This document shows positions 27,101 through 40,000 of a stretch of 64,000 nucleotides of DNA, piece after piece. The DNA lies in contig JAZARR010000074.1 of NCBI GenBank assembly GCA_037389465.1, positions 5,890,001 through 5,954,000 on the forward strand, in the 5' to 3' direction. Position 1 is the stretch's first letter, and each line of letters begins with the position of its first letter. Under the pieces are notes generated by a model, which saw nothing but the letters and a program-made list of their open reading frames with translations, was not told the DNA's origin and did not search any database. The position numbers and the translations under genes were made by a program. This DNA is from Baylisascaris procyonis. Lineage: Eukaryota; Nematoda; Chromadorea; Rhabditida; Ascarididae.

Positions 27101-30100
27101 TTAAATGAATGTGAGCACGTAAGTTTCTGACTGTTGTCAATACTTCAATGAGCATCTTTCAATTAGCCAAATACTCTCTAATATCAACTATGTTTCATTG
27201 ACCACTATCAATTTACCAAAATAATAAAAATATGTTTGGATCTAATTCCCAACCTAAATGCAAACGAAAAATCTCAATCGCTCGAGGATATTCATCGTAA
27301 CGAGCTCTATCTACCCTTCATGAGTAAAAAAAAAGACAAGGAAAACCCTCGTGATTTTCAATTAATAGGAATGAAAAGTAAATTAATAATGTTAGTTAAG
27401 TGGGATTAACAGAAATAAAAGCACTAAGATTGATTTATGATATGAAATGTATTAATGGAAACGATTTCAAAATTTTTCATAAAATATTTTGCTTATAAAA
27501 AGCACAGCAAAATTTACTCATAGATACTTTTAGTGCTGAGTAGTTTCCATAGTACAATGGGAAATCAGCTTGAAATGGGCAAAATTGATGACGTAATGAA
27601 ATACGTCCACATAACGTAATAATCTGTACTCGTGTCTATTTCAACAGTGAGCGTTTTTTTTTTATCTCTCGCTAAAAATGGCTACTTGCAAAAAAAAAAA
27701 TTTTAGCAGAAGAGACCTCAGGCTGTGGTCATGTGAAAATATTTAATAATATTAATACTTTTTAGTGATAAAACACCTGATTTTACAAATAAGCAGCTTA
27801 CTAAATCATTTAAAGGATATTACTGAGAGGCAAATAAATTTAGGCACCTTCAATTGAAAAGAGCAATCAAATATAAAGGCGAATCGTTAACATTCGAAAG
27901 GAAACGAACCATGCATATATTGAGAATATCGCATAACGTTTGTATTCATCTGTTGTGCTTGCATATCCTGTATACCGCCCATAGGACTGCGAACACTCAT
28001 CGCTGCCATATTCGCATAATCGGAAGCCATCGGGCCATACGAAGGTGAGGACTGTGCGGCGGCTACTGGGCCGCCGACCGCCATTGCGGTCCCACCGGTG
28101 CTCCACATCAACTCAGACGGCTCGTTTGCACTGCTTTCCGTAAATGAACCTTCGCAACTGCAATAATGCACTGTTATTTATCGCTACAATTGAATGAACA
28201 TCTTTCGAAGATGCATAAGCAAATCGAATGCTATAAAATACAGGTAATCGTAAGTAGCACTCGAGCCGCCGGACCAAGTAAGGGAGCGTAATTTAAGAAC
28301 TGTTCTATGCTTAACATGTTCATGACAATGAAGGCATTTTTCTAATTATTTCATTAGATTGATACAGGTGAGCTCAAAAAAACATTTACTAAAGCATGAA
28401 AGAAAGAAATAAGCCAAAAATCTCTCAGAATTGAAAAATCGACTTTGTTTATAAACATGAATCAATGCAAAAGTCAAATGTTCTTATATTTTGAGATAAT
28501 TTGCCGAAAATGAGTTAAATTGAAATGAAAATCTCTACTGTTCGACGTTCGAATCACAAAAGTATGCAGCTAATGAAATAAGCAAAAATATAGGCAACAT
28601 CATTAACGAATTGAAATCTACAAAGAATATGCAGAAAGGATGGAAAATCGATAAGGAAATATCACGGAAATGATGTTCTCAAAATATAAAATAAGTGAAT
28701 AAATGCTCAATAATCTCAAACAACCACTTCTATGCAATATTTTTAGACTCTTTTTTCTAAAAGTAATTTCGCTATGCTTAACTCGATTAAATGTTGATGA
28801 ATTTTGTGTTCGCATTTTGCAACTCTCTAATACCCTCGTCAATGCGTCAATTTTCTCATCAATCCACTAAAAGAATTTTACATTAAATTCTTTCTTTTAA
28901 TATTGTTTTCAAATTCCACTATTTAAAAAAAATGATATAGTTCATCAAATAAAAATATATGAACATAACGATGTAAAGGTTATTTTTGCACGAACGATAT
29001 GAAACGAATCTACGTGTCTCACTCTTGTATTGCACCATAACCATTTACACATTACAATATTTCATAGTATCTATAGTTCATTTCATAGTGATATAGATAA
29101 ATATATCATAAAATGCAAGTTGATCATCGCAAATGAAATAAATTATTAGCTAATGAATTTCACAGAAATCTCTCTGCCATAAGAGAACGATTAAAATTTA
29201 AGGCGCCAAACGCTGAAAAAAAAAAAAAAAAAATCGCTGCCGCGCTTTTCTTATCATTAAAAAAAACCCTTGTCGTGTTATTTACAACAATATTTACAAG
29301 TGTATAAGAAAAACAATATCAATCATTGAATAATACAACAGATCACAATAGTGCTTTCATAGTTTAAAGTAATAAGTCCTTCTCAAAAAGCACAACCAGT
29401 ATCATCGATTACACTTGAAGAAAACATTTACTGCACTTACTGGGAATAATGCTTAAAAAATATTGCACCACTCTCTCATATGTAAACAATTCTAACGAGG
29501 GCAATGTGCAGAGATCAAATCACTTCTTGCAGGACGTTTCATGAACTGAAGAAGTTTTAAAACAGCAAGGATTATCGGGAAAGGCGGGAAACACCTCGGA
29601 ATTGAAGTAAAAACATTGAGGTATAACAAGAGGTGACTGTATCACTGCGAGGATATATTCGATAAGCTTTCTACTGTTCAGCAAAACAAGGCTCAGCTGA
29701 CTGAAAATATGGAAAAGAGGATGATGCAGCATGAATTCGCAGAAAACACTTAAGACGAATATCCTGGATGTAATAGTGGCTGTAATCAGTATCCATGGTG
29801 GATAGCTTAAGAACAATACAATATTCAACGGGACGGTTAGCACTAGAGTACGATGGGGGAAGTATAAACCACCAAAGTTTACAATAGAAAATGCAATATA
29901 GCCACCTTCTTCTGGCGTAAAAAACGATTCATCACATCAACTGTTTTTTCAATGAATTATTGAGATAGTTGAAGCATAGAAAAGATGTAATTGCTAAGAA
30001 GATAGGAAAAAAATTTGCAGATAATCGTTGAACGTTGCACCCATCGATTATTTTCTAGTTGTGGATTATATGACCATCTTAGTCGGCTTAACAACTTTCA

Positions 30101-33100
30101 CATTTAAAAATCAAAATAAATGAAGAAAGAGTCGTAAAAAAACACTCAAACGTTAGATTCTCAACGAATGAAATATATGTTAGTTGTAAAATGTAAACGA
30201 GTGGGTTCATATTTTTAAGTACTTAGGCGATGAGATATTTATGTCGTAATTTTCGAGAGATTTGAAACTGTTTAATGAATTAGATCAAGAATGTTGCCCA
30301 AACCATCAAAAAATGAAAACTATGGCAGTATCTCAATTTAAACGCCATACGGTTGAAATTTTAGAGAATAGAGAATAGTTGATATGTTGAGTTGCGCGTT
30401 GAATGTTGCTAGCAAAGCAATGAGCAGCAAGTCGCTCTCGCATGGAAAAAAAAGCATCAATAGCAAGCAGGTGTATGTGAAGAGAACGTAAGAACGATTG
30501 CCGAAGTGTTGCTACAAAATGCACAACATAACATAGACACACATAAAAAGCACCAATGAAGCGTGTGTCTCAAAGCATCATCGTTTCATTTGTAAGAGCA
30601 AAAATTCGACTCGTCTCACTTGTTGCCCCCCCCCCCCCCCCCCTCCAACCATCTATCCACAATTTGTTGGTTTCGCATATGCGTTTTTCCTTCATACCTG
30701 TACGCATCGTTCGCCATAAACAATACCAAAACGATTACAACGTCCTCTCTCCTCGCATTATTGTTTAATTGAAAACTACATCTAGTTTCCCATATATCAA
30801 GTAGAAAAAAGACCTCAAACTCATTTCTATAACACAGATCTCGTAATTTGTTTGCTATAGGCTATACGAGTAGGTTTAACACCATTAGAAGGTTATAGAA
30901 GCAGCGAACATTGCTGCTTAAATAACTAGAAAAGCCGACTTTGAAAGTCGATTTTGGTGACTAATAGAAATGAGCATCGAGGAAGACACCGGCGGTGGTT
31001 AAACTCCCATTGCGTTCTAGTAAAAACGACTTTAGAAATGTCGTTTCCAAAGAAGTTTTCTAGTTTCTATCAATTTCAACTATCAATACAACACGATATC
31101 ACAATTGGTGCGTATAGAAGGCAACATCATGGATCATGACCGCTACTTAGCATAGTATTGCCGACTGAGCGTAACAGGCTAAGCTGAACAATTAGCACCT
31201 CTACCTTGAAAGACTAGAACGACCGATGAAAAAATCTGATTAGAAAAACCAAAAACGTCAACACTGATCTTTGGTCCAGCTTATAAACGACGTCAACAAG
31301 CTTTATTCCTCGATTCGGTCCTTCTTCCGATCTTCGCTTTATGTCTTAGATCAACTCTATCAGGTGAGATTTTTGAAATAAACAAAACGCTGCAATAGTT
31401 TGGATGAAAAACGCTTCTTTAGCCGTTCCTATGCCGCTGATGAATTAATAAAAGGTTCGGTTGTTGTCATCATGCTCTGCCGCCGAATACACTCACAAAC
31501 ATCACAACATACGATATTTGAAAAACAAGTGAAAGCGCGCAACCGTTGTTTATGTCAAGCATAACATGTTTTCGTTTTATTCTCGTTGCAAGCATAAACC
31601 TTGATGCAGTCAACACTCTCACAATCTTATAGCGATGTTTTCAAAAAAAAAAAACCCTCTTCACCTAGAATATACACATATATAATTGAATGTGCCAATA
31701 TGTTTACTGCAGCAAAGCAACCACAATTTGCTAAGGAAATACACGTTAATTGATCGTTGCAGTATATGTATATGACTATTCATTATATTATGGCAAGTCA
31801 CCTGCTTATGTGGCAGGGAAGAGGATAAAATGGAAAGGTCAAAGAAGAGTAATCTGTTGATGAGGAATGAGAAGATTGGATGTCAGAATAAATATGAAAA
31901 TTTTCAAGTTATTAGTTGATCTTCTTATGAATTTCTTTAAAATTTAAACTTTTCCAAAGAGAAGTCATTCCTACAATGCGATTGAGAGAGAGGCCTTTCT
32001 CCATATGTAATCATGCGTAACGATCTCTTCTTCACAATCAGAATACAAACATTCCCGCTCACAAATAACAAGTTCAGTTCGTTTAAATCGCTCTCAACAG
32101 CATATAGCTCAAAGAACGACAGTAATAGCGTCATATCAATGAAATAGCAATTTAAACGATCACATATTAAAGTTCTCGATGAATGATGTCTTATTATTTG
32201 GTCATTGATGTTAGTATTTTTCTGCGAATAAATGATGCATAAAGTGTTGATTTTTCATACTTAATTATTATGTTCAGCATTAATATAACTACTTCACGGT
32301 ATTCACCTAATGATACAAGTGAATAAACATTGACGAATTATTTATTCGTTTCGTTTGAGTGTGACTGAAGGAATGGATATTAAAAATGATAGAAAAAGTG
32401 ATTAACGACTAGCGATAAATAACACTGATTAATTCTTTGTAAGTTCATGATAAAAGAAGCTTGAAAGCTGTAAAAAAAAAAACGTTGAGTGAAAGAACTA
32501 TATTATTATTATGCAAGAAAGAAGCACTACGCTAAAAGGAATTTTGATGGCTGGATGAAAACACAAAAAAATATTTCATTCCAGGAACCAGAACAGCTGA
32601 AAAAAGCATTCCAATACGTACACAAATGATACTGCGATCATTTAATTGTGTTTGAGATGCACCAAAAAAGTTTCCACACAAAGAACATATTTGAAAATTT
32701 TTTAATAAAAAATTCGAACACAAGCTAAATCTCATCGCCGTAGCTTCAATGATTGCTGAGTGGAAATAAGCGGGGGACATACCAACAGACAATGCACCTA
32801 CGTACCCTTTGCAACAGACATGACGTCATGAAAATGTCCTTTTTTGCTAGAAGCTCCTAGCAAATCGATAGCACTAAAACAAAAACGGCTCCAATCGGAT
32901 AGTGGGCTCCTAGCCAATATCTGAGATACACTTCTCAAGCTATTCCTCTCAGTAGAAATAACTGACTTTCATGATCTCACTACTGAAAGGAAGAGACAAA
33001 TGAAAAAAAAAACGATTTCAATTCACAGAAAAATTTTCGCACTTCTTTCGTTAATTTGTGCGTTTAAATCTAGAAAGATCATCTCCACAATGCATAGCTA

Positions 33101-33957
33101 GGAATCACTATCAACAACTGCAGTTAGTATCCACAGAAAATGATGGTCTTTAATGAACTTCTCTGTGGCTAGAGAGAGAGAGAGAAAGAGAGAAAGAGAG
33201 AGCAGAAAATGAAGAGCCAAATTTCATGTAAATAAAGCTTAGCGATCATAGAGACATCCAATGTTTTATTTATTAGATTGTCAATGAAGCATTTGAGAAT
33301 GCAGAAGAAGGATATTTCAACGAAATTCTTAAAAGAAAGGTGAGAGACGCAACGCATGGCGATATTCGCTGACTGGCAATAGCTGATTTTCTTTTTTTTT
33401 ACTTCGCTTTGCTCAAATAAACATTCGTTTAGCCAGCCACATCGAAAACAAGTTCGCATATCGAAACGGTGCACTCGAAAACGGCGCACAATAAATCGCC
33501 TCAAAGAGCAACCACAAATCTCATAGCTAACGATTATAATTCATATGTGAAGCGTCAGCCCACATCGGTTTCACCTCTAGTCAATGCTTGCCAGAAATGG
33601 AGGAAGCAAAACTCAGTGGAGGTGGTGGGTGGGGCGAAGAGGGGGGAGGGGGATAAAGAAGAAAATATAACTTCTGAAAAGATGCTGCGACTGCAAAAAA
33701 TTGGAGCTGAAGGAATTTCTCAATCGCCACAACCCCCTGATTATATTCCTTTGAAATGATCAAATCCGAAACAATGGAAGCATATAGTGAAAAGAATAAA
33801 TAATTTCAAATTGGCGCATTGGATCTATAAATACGGAAATCGTTTAATCCGCATCATCCAAATAAGTACAGCCAATAAAAAAAAAATTCCAGGATACCAA
33901 GATTGGACCGACAGCGCAGATAGCATTAGCGTACTTGATTACTACTTCCTCACTCAG

Positions 33958-34016
<59 letters not shown>

Positions 34017-37000
34017 TAGGCTAAGCAACATTTTTCATGTTTCCCATGAGTGTTACTTAATGACTTTCAACTTTTCGCACTTTTTGTCAGTTATTACACA
34101 AACAAACCGCACATAGGAAAGAGATCTCATAGCAAACGTAATACAGCAGTGTTCTGACAATAAATAACCGCAAACACTGCAACTCCCCGCACAAACATTT
34201 TTCACTAATTTAGCCACATACTTATATGGTTCAAATATATCAGATTGTATATAATAGGAGTCAATTTTCTCTAAATCATCAAAATTCGAAAAATTTCAAT
34301 AAAATCCTATCCATAAAAAATACATATGAGTACGCGACAAAACAGACTCTGAGAGCAGAATCAACGAAATTCAAAACAACTCCACATGGAACTAGTATCC
34401 CAATTCAAGTTATTATTTCGAAGTGACGCAAACATTTCACTCATTGATCACATTTAACGTTCAATCTCACACAAAATCGAATTCATTAACAATAATAAGA
34501 AAAGTTTGCTCAATTATATGAAGCGGATAGTCTATTTGAACAACTCGAATAAACATAAAAACAATACCGTTAAACACTTAGGCCTATTGTAATTGTTGAC
34601 GATGAAGTTGAAAATATTCGTAAATTGAAACGTCTCAAAAGAAAAACCTAACAATTCGTGCAAGAAAAACGTGAAAAATATTGCAAAAGTTTTGCACATT
34701 TCGCAAAATATAATGAAATTCTATTGAAAAATCGGTATTATTTTGCATAAATGTTGAAAATATTATCGCAATAGGGAAAGCAACTTTGACCAATGAACAA
34801 CACTACTGATTAATCAAATTCGCTTGTGACCACTAATATATAGGAATTGAAAATTCGATTAACTTCGAAAAGGAAGAATGAATCGAAAAAAAAAACAACA
34901 AAACCATGTTTAAACTGCTATACATGAACAAAGCGGACAGGTAAAACAACGTACGAAACAAGGCAGATTGCCGTATGGTACAAATCGCTCAAAGGAACGA
35001 ATATTTCGAAGTGAAGTAAAGGAAACTCCAACAGCATAAACGTCAGTGTTCATTGTTTTCCAATAGTATCAATTTTATCGAAACATAAAAGCCATAGAGA
35101 TGAATTATAACGATTCACTGTATAAAATCATTAACGCAGAAAGTGCTAACTAGAAGCTAAAGAAAAAAACACCGATTGGATATAACATTCAATGTGATTG
35201 AATCATTCAAATACCTCTTTTTAATGCAAATCTATATCTTTAAAAAATCTATACATATAACATTAAAAATTATAAGATTTTCTTAAAGGATGTAATAATA
35301 CATGCAAAAATCTAAACTCAAAGAATATCATTAATTTATCGATGAGAAAAATTTGTGAAAAACACATCACAGAATATCGAAAAATTCTAAAGATGAAATT
35401 TTTCGCAACGCAAACAAAATTTTATCAACAAAACGAAAATTGTTACTCGATTCCGTCAATAATTCTAGCAACATCAATGCAGCGTATAGCATTCGCTCAG
35501 TGAAAACTCGTGATCGCTTTGAAACTGTTTATGCTTTCATAAAAAAAAAAAAAAACCAACTCTATGATTGAGAGGAACGGCATCGTTCCATTGATTCATA
35601 TGCTTCCATAACTAAAGAAATTTGCTCGGTTGTGCCAACTTAAATCTATGTGAGCAATATGCCGTCCTCGTGCGTTCTACAATCCCACCACATTTACACT
35701 TCAAAAGTGACGATTTTTTATCAACAAAAATTCACACTCAACTTTTTTTTTTCAAATTTATTTTTGAACTTAGACTCTAATGCGCTAAATCAGCAATAGC
35801 AACAAACTCATGCGAAAAAGCGTCGAAAATGTTGGCTATCGAAGCTTTTTGCATGCGGTGGCGATAGCTATATTGACTTCATTTCATGGCTTATCGATGG
35901 AAATTAGTGCTTAGGATCATTGTTGGGCCGAAAAATGACTTACAGCTCCACGTTGGCCGCCCTCCAACTTCACTCAGCACTCAAGTGTTTTTAATTTTGC
36001 GTGGGTGGGATTGGATGTAGGGAGCGAATTCCTTAGAAAATTTCACGCGGTACCTTGAAAAACTTCAACAAGCATTTGCAAATTTGCAACTGACTTACTG
36101 TTTAGGCTTAACGAAACACCTCAAACCTCACAAATTCATGATGAAGACATTTTTTAGTAATACTAGCGGCGAAACGATAACATGTGTTTTAGAAAATCAT
36201 AAGAATAATTCTAAAAATTATTCTGCTGGAAGAGGAAGATCACATACGCTAACGGCATCAACGATGATTTCCTTTCATAAAGCAATATGAACAAAAGCCA
36301 CAAACAATTCTTTACAAAACACGAAGAATCAGATGCCATATAGGTGTAATCACAAATCAAAAGAAATAACGAAAAGAAATCTCAGCACATGTCATAAACA
36401 AATAATTAAACAATAACGCGTATGAAAAAAATGAAATGATATCGCATCAGAAATGATTGGATAAACCTATATATAAGGATCCTTAGCCAACTTAAAGTGA
36501 TCTTCTTTATAAGTTATTTCAATGAAGAATATAGAGTGCATAAAAATAAAAATTAATTTAAAAAAAAAGAAATAATTTTTGTTGCGATCACACTAGTGAC
36601 AATTAAATTCAGCGCTTACTCGTTGCTTAGATCGACTACAGACGGATAGTGCTTATGTTATATACCTCTACTACAATGAGGTATATAAAATTGCTTAGAA
36701 TAGTTACATGAACATATAAAGCTTAGCTCTACTCACTTCTTGATTTATCTAAGCGAAATATTCACGAAATTAATACAAATAATAACTAGCAATAATTGCT
36801 TTATATTCTCATACTTAATATTGCAATGAGTAATTAACATCGGCATGAAACCTGAACAAGATGACCACAATGAGCTTGAAAGATAATTCAACATATTACT
36901 CGCTCTAGATAGGCAGCCAAGTATTCATCACTTAATGATAAAATTCTATCGCAAAGACCATTGATCCTCATCGAAAATTTTATAGATGAATGCGAATCGC

Positions 37001-40000
37001 CAGTTGCGGATACATGGAAAGCGATTTGTGAGAAACATAGATGGGAAGAAGATAAGCAATTTTTGAAATACTCGCTAGCAATATTCGCATTTCAACCATG
37101 TAGATCCTCAATCGACTTCTGGGACCATCCCTTCTCCTCTTCTTTGGGCATTTTCAGACGCTCTTCGAAGACATTATTTCTGAGGTCAACATTAATTTAT
37201 CGCAAATAAAGCCTTCAACTGTTAAGATCTGGGTAGGTGAAAAGAGCCTAATTGATTTTCAGAGATCTCTAAACTCAATTTTTTTTTTTCGAAGGCCAAC
37301 ACTAGATGCTATCCCCCATCGTTCATCCACGCAATCGACGAATGAACCAGACGTAGCGCGCAATCACTTTCTATAGACGTGTGCACTTTCGAACGTCACC
37401 GTACTAGGCGCCAAAAATCAATGTGTTGAGTGCAACGCCCGCATCAATGCTCAAACGGTGCTGCTTGTTGGCTGATTCGCTTTTAGCATTAACAAATAAT
37501 TTGACTGATGCGTTTTTTTAGTTTAGTAAACGAAACCCCCCCCCCCCCATTAAGAAAACAGATGAGAATCAATAGATATAAATAATTTGATCGATGAAAA
37601 AATTCAAGTTTTGAAAAAAAAAAAATTCTAATTCAGTTCTTTAAGAGTATTGATTCGACTTATGCAATGATACATCACCATATAGATTCGAGGAAGCAAT
37701 AATAATAAACGCTTTCGTATGAAAGGGTTTATAGAAAAAAATCAATCAGAAGTAGAGCAATAAGAAGATAAAAATTGGAATAAATCATAGAGCTCTTTAT
37801 AATATCCACTGAAAATATTTTTACATATATCGACGTCTAATAGCTATATTTTTATATATTTTTAAATTAATCAATAAGCTAGTCAATGCTACACCTCACT
37901 GAGGTTCTACTATAACGCGTAATATTGCTAGCATACAAATATTATCATAACAAAGTATACTTTAAATGAAATGTTTATAAAATTGAAATTTACCAAAATA
38001 ATACAGAAATGATGAAAAAGGCATTAAGGATAGATTATCTTTCAAAAATATTCTCCTTCATAATTAATAAACAAAATCATAATACGATTAAAATTAAGCG
38101 TATATTAGTCCATTATATTTGGCAAGAAAGGCGGCTAATTAATACTCCTTTCACTGCAATTTATCACTCCATTACAGCATAAATCAGAATATTATAGAGA
38201 ATATATTCATGCAAAAAAAGTAATTCATATGAATAAAAATAACGCACAGCAATCACCTTAGATATGAATATTTTCAGGCAAAAGAAAAAAAGAATGCGCT
38301 TTGCGAAAATATTAAAACACAAATTGAGAGTGGAAATTAGCACTCAACTACGCGAAGCATACGTGAAAACAGATACTATGGAGATCAAAAACGATGATTT
38401 TAACAGTCCTTTCGCCCCGCTTCTACCGATTATTCATCTATTGCAACCGTTTTGATCCGTTTAAGGTGAAGAAATTGTTAACACTGAAAACTTTTGAGGA
38501 TAACTATCCCCCCTTGATCGAAGAAAAATGAAATTTTTGCGAAACGGTGCCTCAATTAAGACAACTTCAAAAAGCTTCATGATAGCATATAATAAAACCT
38601 TTTCTAAGGAATCAGTTCTTTTCTCCGCTAAATTTTCTCAACGCTAAATTAAATGTTACATAAAATTCATTTCAGAGGTATGAAGACGGCAAAGTTATGT
38701 AAAACAAGAAGAATGAATGATAAGTGAGCATAAACTTCAATTCCGAATGGAATTTTACAGTGGGTGATTACTTATATTTCAAGTCACACTTTAGAAGGAA
38801 TAAATGCAACATTACTACCAAACAGAGCTACACACAAACTAATACTGCTGCCACTTAATCCAATGGGTTTTTTTTCTGATTCGATGCCACCATAACGCAG
38901 TGTAACCATCCATAAACTTATAGTACAGTTTACTAAGCCGCTAGGAATCACCTGTTAATGCTATCTCTTTGTCAATTTGTCCATAACTTTGAACATAATA
39001 CGCTTGCTATGTGGTGGTGTGAGATGCAGAACTATATTTATACGAGCATATATGCATATATATAGACCGCCTGGTCCTATAACATGCTTAAATTCTTCTA
39101 AGTAAGTTACAAAGAAAACTGCTTCACAGATGCAATATTACCATCTTAGACAGATGGAACTGAAATAGAACCACGAAGAGAATGGGATCTATCCGATGGT
39201 AAAATTATATGAAGATAGAAGTATTAGTAGTTAAATGTAAGTAATTATAAACAAAAGCGAGAAAGCAAGCAAACGATGAAGTAACAGGATAGGTAGTGGT
39301 CGAGAGAGAAAGAGGCCCATTCTTACAACGATCGAGGCAAATGCAAGGAGGGGAGCGGGCCGCGAGCTTGCGATCCTCACATCTCTCGAGCAACTTGTGT
39401 TGCTAGCGACCGCAGAACAACGCAATATGTGCACATAAAGTACACCAGAAATGTGCTCATACCACACGCAGAGGTAAACAAAACACACCAACATTATCAC
39501 AACATTGCGCGACTAACCAACAATTGTTAGCAACAAAACAGACACAGACATCCCCTCCCCTACTTCAGCCTTTCCGATCGTTTCAATATACTCCCATTTC
39601 ACATTACGGGTTTCCGTTATGTTTTTTGACCATAGCCATATTATCTCGATATCACCTCCCACAATAAAGTGTTGTTTCTCTGACGAGACATATGCGCCAC
39701 ATTGCCTTTCAGCGTTTCTCATGCCACCACGCTGCATCACGAAGTTTCCTCGCGTTCTATGACTTAATGGAGAACTTTTTTTTCAACTTGCGATCGCAGA
39801 ATCCATGCTTTTAACATTTCTCAGAAAGACGACGAAAACCACCGAGGAACCCGCAGATGGGTGTTTGGTTACAGCAAACCCCTCGCGTTGGTGGGGGACT
39901 TTTCGATCACGGTGGAACGGAGGAGGCGGAAGGGTGACAATGAACTAAACACTATTTTAAAGAGAAAAAACCAAAAGCGCAATGCCCTAAACACTTCATC

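Noticed and set aside
36912..37209. A plus-strand frame with ENFIDECESPVADTWKAI.
   Set aside because: It looks protein-like locally, but no start, acceptor or donor combination supports an exon and no family is recognised.
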